Source of the DNA: an uncultured Collinsella sp.
Lineage (GTDB): Bacteria; Actinomycetota; Coriobacteriia; Coriobacteriales; Coriobacteriaceae
NCBI GenBank assembly: GCA_937950415.1
Contig: CALFDL010000086.1
Span: forward strand, 1-9,062
Length of the DNA: 9,062 bases
Direction: 5' to 3'
In this document: piece by piece, positions 5,890 to 9,062 of the stretch
How positions within the stretch are numbered: position 1 is the stretch's first letter
How the letters are laid out: the number at the start of each line of letters is the position of its first letter
Translations under genes and position numbers: made by a program
The notes under the pieces: model-generated
The model's database searches: none
What the model saw: the letters and a program-made list of their open reading frames with translations, nothing else
What the model was told of the DNA's origin: nothing

Positions 5890-7245
5890 ATGCTTCTGGT
5901 CGCTAACGGTTCCGTCTTTACTCGCAACGCTCAGACCCCGTTCATTCCCAACGGTGCGGTCGCCATTGACGGAGATACGATCGTCGAAGTGGGCCCCGAG
6001 TGCGAGCTCAAGGCCAAGTACCCGGATGCCGAGTACGTCGACGCCCAGGGCAACCTCATCATGCCCGGACTCATCAACTGCCACACCCACATCTACTCGG
6101 GTCTGGCCCGCGGCCTTGCCATTAAGGGCTGCAACCCCACCAACTTCTTGGAGAATCTCGAGCAGCAGTGGTGGAAGATCGATGACAACCTGACGCTCGA
6201 CGGCACCAAGGCCAGCGCCTATGCCACGATTCTTGACTCCATCCGCGATGGCGTCACCACGATCTTCGATCACCATGCGAGCTTCTGCGAGATCCCGGGA
6301 AGCCTCTTTACCATTAAGGATGCAGCTCAGGAGCTGGGCATGCGTTCGTGCCTGTGCTACGAGGTCTCCGATCGCCGCGGCCAGGAAAAATGCGACCAGG
6401 CCATTGCCGAGAACGCCGAATTTGCCCAGTGGGCCGCCAAGGAGCGTCGCGATAACGACAACCACATGATCGCTGCCATGTTTGGCGGGCATGCCACCTT
6501 TACGCTGTCGGACGAGACCATGGACAAGATGGCCGAGGCCAACAACGGCCTGACCGGCTTCCACATCCATGTGTGCGAGGGCATGAATGACGTGTGGGAC
6601 TCCCGCCTCAACCGCGGTGGCATCAGCCCCGTCGAGCGCCTGCTGCAGCACAATCTGCTGGGTCCCGACACCATGCTCGGCCACTGCATCCACGTGACGC
6701 CCGCCGAGATGGATATCGTCAAGGAGTCCGGTACCTGGCTCGTCAACAACCCCGAATCCAATATGGGCAACGCCGTGGGCTGCGCCCCCGTGCTCGAGTT
6801 CTTCCGCCGCGGCATCCCCGTGTGCATGGGCACCGACGCCTACACCCACGATATGCTCGAGAGCCTTAAGGTCTTCCTGATCATTCAGCGCCACAACGCC
6901 GCCATGCCCAACGTGGGCTGGTGCGAGGCCATGACCATGCTGTTCGAGAACAACGCCAAGATGGCGAGCAAGTACTTCGATCGCAAGCTCGGTGTGCTCG
7001 AGGCCGGCGCTGCCGCCGACGTCATCGTCATGGACTACAAGCCCTTTACGCCGCTGAGCGAGGAGAATATCGACGGCCACATGCTCTTTGGCATGATGGG
7101 CAAAAACTGCCGCACCACCATCATCAACGGCCGCGTCCTGTACAAGGATCGCGAGTTTGTCGGTATCGATGAGGAAAAGATCAACGCGTGGACCATGGCT
7201 GAGTCCAAGAAGCTCTGGAGCACGCTCAACGATCGCGCCTACTAA
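5890..7245 (+). CDS. ssnA: SsnA-type amidohydrolase
   Basis: This 451-residue cytosolic protein belongs to the amidohydrolase (metallo-dependent hydrolase) superfamily, SsnA subfamily, which is linked to selenium/molybdenum purine metabolism. Metal and catalytic elements are in place: H65-x-H67 in NCHTHIYSGLARG, H225 and H227 in FHIHVCEG, H265 and H268 in GHCIHV, the NNPESNMGNA loop (286-295) and D316 in MGTDAYTHD. The reaction should be hydrolysis of a C-N bond in a ring or an amino-substituted ring; the true substrate of SsnA proteins is not settled. The ATG at 5890 is chosen because AAGGGAG (5878-5884) lies 5 bases before it. The in-frame ATG at 5872 would place that sequence inside the gene. 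It follows the permease and precedes ygfK, a pairing also found in E. coli. Confidence 0.93.
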   Translation: MLLVANGSVFTRNAQTPFIPNGAVAIDGDTIVEVGPECELKAKYPDAEYVDAQGNLIMPGLINCHTHIYSGLARGLAIKGCNPTNFLENLEQQWWKIDDNLTLDGTKASAYATILDSIRDGVTTIFDHHASFCEIPGSLFTIKDAAQELGMRSCLCYEVSDRRGQEKCDQAIAENAEFAQWAAKERRDNDNHMIAAMFGGHATFTLSDETMDKMAEANNGLTGFHIHVCEGMNDVWDSRLNRGGISPVERLLQHNLLGPDTMLGHCIHVTPAEMDIVKESGTWLVNNPESNMGNAVGCAPVLEFFRRGIPVCMGTDAYTHDMLESLKVFLIIQRHNAAMPNVGWCEAMTMLFENNAKMASKYFDRKLGVLEAGAAADVIVMDYKPFTPLSEENIDGHMLFGMMGKNCRTTIINGRVLYKDREFVGIDEEKINAWTMAESKKLWSTLNDRAY

Positions 7246-7259
7246 TTACAAGTAGATTC

Positions 7260-7295
7260 ACGCGCGTCGGATGTTTCGCCGCATCCGACGCGCGT
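7260..7295 (+). other. Strong intercistronic hairpin after ssnA
   Basis: A perfect 14-bp stem (7260-7273 with 7282-7295; arm ACGCGCGTCGGATG) closes an 8-base loop 14 bases after the ssnA stop. The tail is ATAGGCGG with no T run, so it is more likely an mRNA-stabilising or processing element than an intrinsic terminator. A smaller stem, GCGCT (7321-7325) with AGCGC (7331-7335), follows before the ygfK ribosome-binding site. Confidence 0.55.
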
Positions 7296-7393
7296 ATAGG
7301 CGGCCTCCGCGGGGTCGCCGGCGCTGTGCTAGCGCTACACCGTATTTGCGCCCGCCGCGCGGTCTCGCCGGGCGTTACAGAGAGGAGCTCACT

Positions 7394-9062
7394 ATGAGCG
7401 ACATCATGAGGCCGATCCCGTTTTCGCAGCTGATGAACTGGATCATCGAGGAGCACAAGACTCAGGACGCCATCTTTGGCGTGCGCAAGATGGTCACGAC
7501 CAACCAGGAGGGTGCGCTTCCCATTTTTGACGAGCGCATCGAGACTCCGTTTGGCCCGGCTGCCGGTCCCAATACGCAGCTGGCCCAGAACATCGTGGCC
7601 TCTTATGTGGCCGGTTCTCGCTTCTTTGAGCTCAAGACCGTCCAGGTTATGGACGGCGAGGAGCTTTCCAAGTGCGTCAACAAGCCCTGCATCGTGGCTC
7701 AGGACGAGTGCTACAACTGCGAATGGTCGACCGAGCTCGAGGTTCCGCAGGCCTTTGCCGAGTACGTGAAGGCATGGTTTGCCTGCCACCTGATCGCTCG
7801 CGAGTACGGTCTGGGTAGCCCGGACGGCTTTGTCTTCAACATGTCGGTGGGCTATGACCTGGAGGGCATTAAGAGCCCCAAGGTCGACGCCTACATCGAG
7901 GGCATGAAGGATGCCAGCGGCTCCGACGTCTGGAACGAGTGCCGTGCCTGGGCGCTTGCCAACCTGGACAAGTTTGAGCATGTCGACGCCGCGTTTGTCG
8001 AGTCCATCCCGGCGCGCGTCTCCAACTCCATCACCGAGTCTACCCTGCACGGCTGCCCGCCCGCCGAGATCGAGCGCATTGCGACCTACCTCATCACCGA
8101 GAAGGGCCTCAATACCTACATCAAGTGCAACCCCACGCTGCTGGGCTATAAGTTTGCCCGCCAGCGCCTCAACGAGCTGGGCTTTGACTACATCGTCTTC
8201 GATGACACGCACTTCCGCGAGGACCTGCAGTGGGTCGACGCCGTGCCCATGTTCGAGCGCCTGATTGCCCTGTGCGCCGAGCGCGGCCTGGAGTTTGGCG
8301 TCAAGCTGACCAACACGTTCCCCGTCGACGTGACGAGGAACGAGCTGCCCTCCACCGAGATGTACATGTCGGGACGTTCGCTGTTCTCGCTGACCATCGA
8401 GGCCGCCCGTCGCATTACCGAGCAGTTCGATGGCAAGCTGCGCATCAGCTACTCCGGTGGTGCCACGGTCTACAACATCCGTGCCCTGTACGATGCCGGC
8501 ATTTGGCCCGTTACCCTGGCGACCGACGTGCTCAAGCCCGGTGGATACGAGCGCTTTAGCCAGATGGCCGGCGAGTTTACCGACCTGGATGGCAAGCCGT
8601 TCGCGGGCGTCTCTCTCGAGGCCGTGACTGCGATCCAGACCGACTCGCTCACCAACCCGCTCTACAAGAAGCCGCTGCGCCCACTGCCCGACCGCAAGGT
8701 CGCCGGTAAGAGCCCGCTTTCCGACTGCTTTACCACGCCTTGCCGTACGAGCTGCCCCATCCAGCAGGATATCCCTGCCTATCTGGCGGCTGTTGACGAG
8801 GGCCGCTACGAGGACGCGCTCAACATCATCATCGAGCGCAACGCCCTGCCGTTCATTACCGGTACCATCTGCCCGCATCCCTGCGGCCGTGCCTGCGAGC
8901 GTGCATTCTACGAGCCCGAGGGCGCCCAGATTCGCGCCAGCAAGCTCAAGGCCGCCCGCGAGGCCATGACCGCCGTGCTGCCCAAGCTGCGCGCCCAGGC
9001 CATTGCCAACGACGCCGAGCGCAACGTTGCCGTTATCGGCGGCGGCCCGGCCGGCCTGGCGA
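7394..9062 (+). CDS. ygfK: YgfK, putative selenate reductase / purine-pathway flavoprotein (3' end outside window)
   Basis: The first 556 residues are present, about half of the usual length of roughly 1,000. AGAGGAG (7381-7387) lies 6 bases before the ATG. Residues 1-430 form the dihydroorotate-dehydrogenase-like TIM-barrel domain typical of YgfK (MRPIPF, GPAAGPNTQLAQNIV, NMSVGYDLEGIK, HGCPP, ISYSGGA, ATDVLKPGGY). Next comes the GltD/DPD-type iron-sulfur domain with C445, C450, C454, C493, C497 and C501. An FAD/NAD Rossmann motif, G549-x-G551-x-x-G554 (VIGGGPAGLA), begins at the window edge. The family is annotated as a selenate reductase subunit, but its context suggests electron transfer for a molybdenum purine hydroxylase or a reductive purine step. 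C94, C99, C106 and C109 form an additional compact cysteine group. The missing half should hold the second nucleotide-binding domain and C-terminal ferredoxin-like clusters. Confidence 0.95.
   Translation, partial: MSDIMRPIPFSQLMNWIIEEHKTQDAIFGVRKMVTTNQEGALPIFDERIETPFGPAAGPNTQLAQNIVASYVAGSRFFELKTVQVMDGEELSKCVNKPCIVAQDECYNCEWSTELEVPQAFAEYVKAWFACHLIAREYGLGSPDGFVFNMSVGYDLEGIKSPKVDAYIEGMKDASGSDVWNECRAWALANLDKFEHVDAAFVESIPARVSNSITESTLHGCPPAEIERIATYLITEKGLNTYIKCNPTLLGYKFARQRLNELGFDYIVFDDTHFREDLQWVDAVPMFERLIALCAERGLEFGVKLTNTFPVDVTRNELPSTEMYMSGRSLFSLTIEAARRITEQFDGKLRISYSGGATVYNIRALYDAGIWPVTLATDVLKPGGYERFSQMAGEFTDLDGKPFAGVSLEAVTAIQTDSLTNPLYKKPLRPLPDRKVAGKSPLSDCFTTPCRTSCPIQQDIPAYLAAVDEGRYEDALNIIIERNALPFITGTICPHPCGRACERAFYEPEGAQIRASKLKAAREAMTAVLPKLRAQAIANDAERNVAVIGGGPAGLA

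Noticed and set aside
4261..7080. Open frame of 939 codons on the minus strand opposite the permease and ssnA
   Set aside because: It runs antisense across two clear family genes. Its composition (strings of Gly, Ala, His, Asp) is the shadow expected from GC-rich third codon positions. No ribosome-binding site or family motif was seen.
7226..8878. Open minus-strand frame of 550 codons opposite ygfK
   Set aside because: It is antisense to a well-supported YgfK frame and shows only biased composition.
7394..9062. Selenocysteine codon in YgfK, prompted by its selenium annotation
   Set aside because: No in-frame TGA occurs in the visible part, and the cysteine motifs are encoded by ordinary TGC codons.

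Overview
The window is about 60% GC. Genes are closely packed, with codons favouring C or G in the third position. Together with the long RlhA-like U32 protein and the gut-type purine module, this suggests a Coriobacteriia relative (Collinsella-like), although a GC-rich gut Clostridia genome cannot be excluded without a search. The window holds six protein genes, two of them cut by its edges. No tRNA, rRNA, CRISPR array, insertion sequence or phage gene was seen.

Left region (1-2420, minus strand): a long U32-family protein of the RlhA type, probably an RNA-modifying enzyme, whose C-terminus lies outside the window. Bases 2421-2796 separate it from a divergent gene. They hold a -10 element for the U32 gene, a near-perfect 72-bp hairpin that terminates no visible gene, a small palindrome, and a good sigma-70-type promoter for ridA.

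Middle region (2797-3948): ridA (+) converges on a gene for a YheO-PAS/HTH (DauR-like) regulator (-), and a strong bidirectional terminator lies between them. The regulator most likely starts at a GTG (3948). The TTG upstream of it abuts the Shine-Dalgarno sequence and is too close to be used.

The 351-bp divergent gap (3949-4299) between the regulator and the next gene is rich in regulatory structure. Two 19-bp near-palindromes have the same layout (T-N-ATAA, 7-nt spacer starting with C, TTAT-N-A). One lies close to the regulator's start codon and one lies just upstream of the -35 box of the forward promoter. A Fur-box-like sequence overlaps that -35 box, and a 9-bp inverted repeat encloses the middle of the gap.

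Right region (4300-9062, plus strand): an apparent operon of an NCS2 purine permease, the amidohydrolase SsnA and the flavoprotein YgfK (cut by the window end). SsnA and YgfK belong to the accessory gene set that accompanies selenium/molybdenum-dependent purine hydroxylases and the anaerobic purine or urate degradation locus. A plausible reading is that the permease imports a purine, SsnA hydrolyses a purine-derived or related ring compound, and YgfK moves electrons for the pathway, under control of the divergent DauR-like regulator. RidA could clear 2-aminoacrylate if the pathway passes through diaminopropionate, but that is inference. The most notable details are the paired operators, a Glu-to-Gln change at the substrate-binding position of the permease, an extra pair of cysteines in YgfK, and the orphan hairpin.
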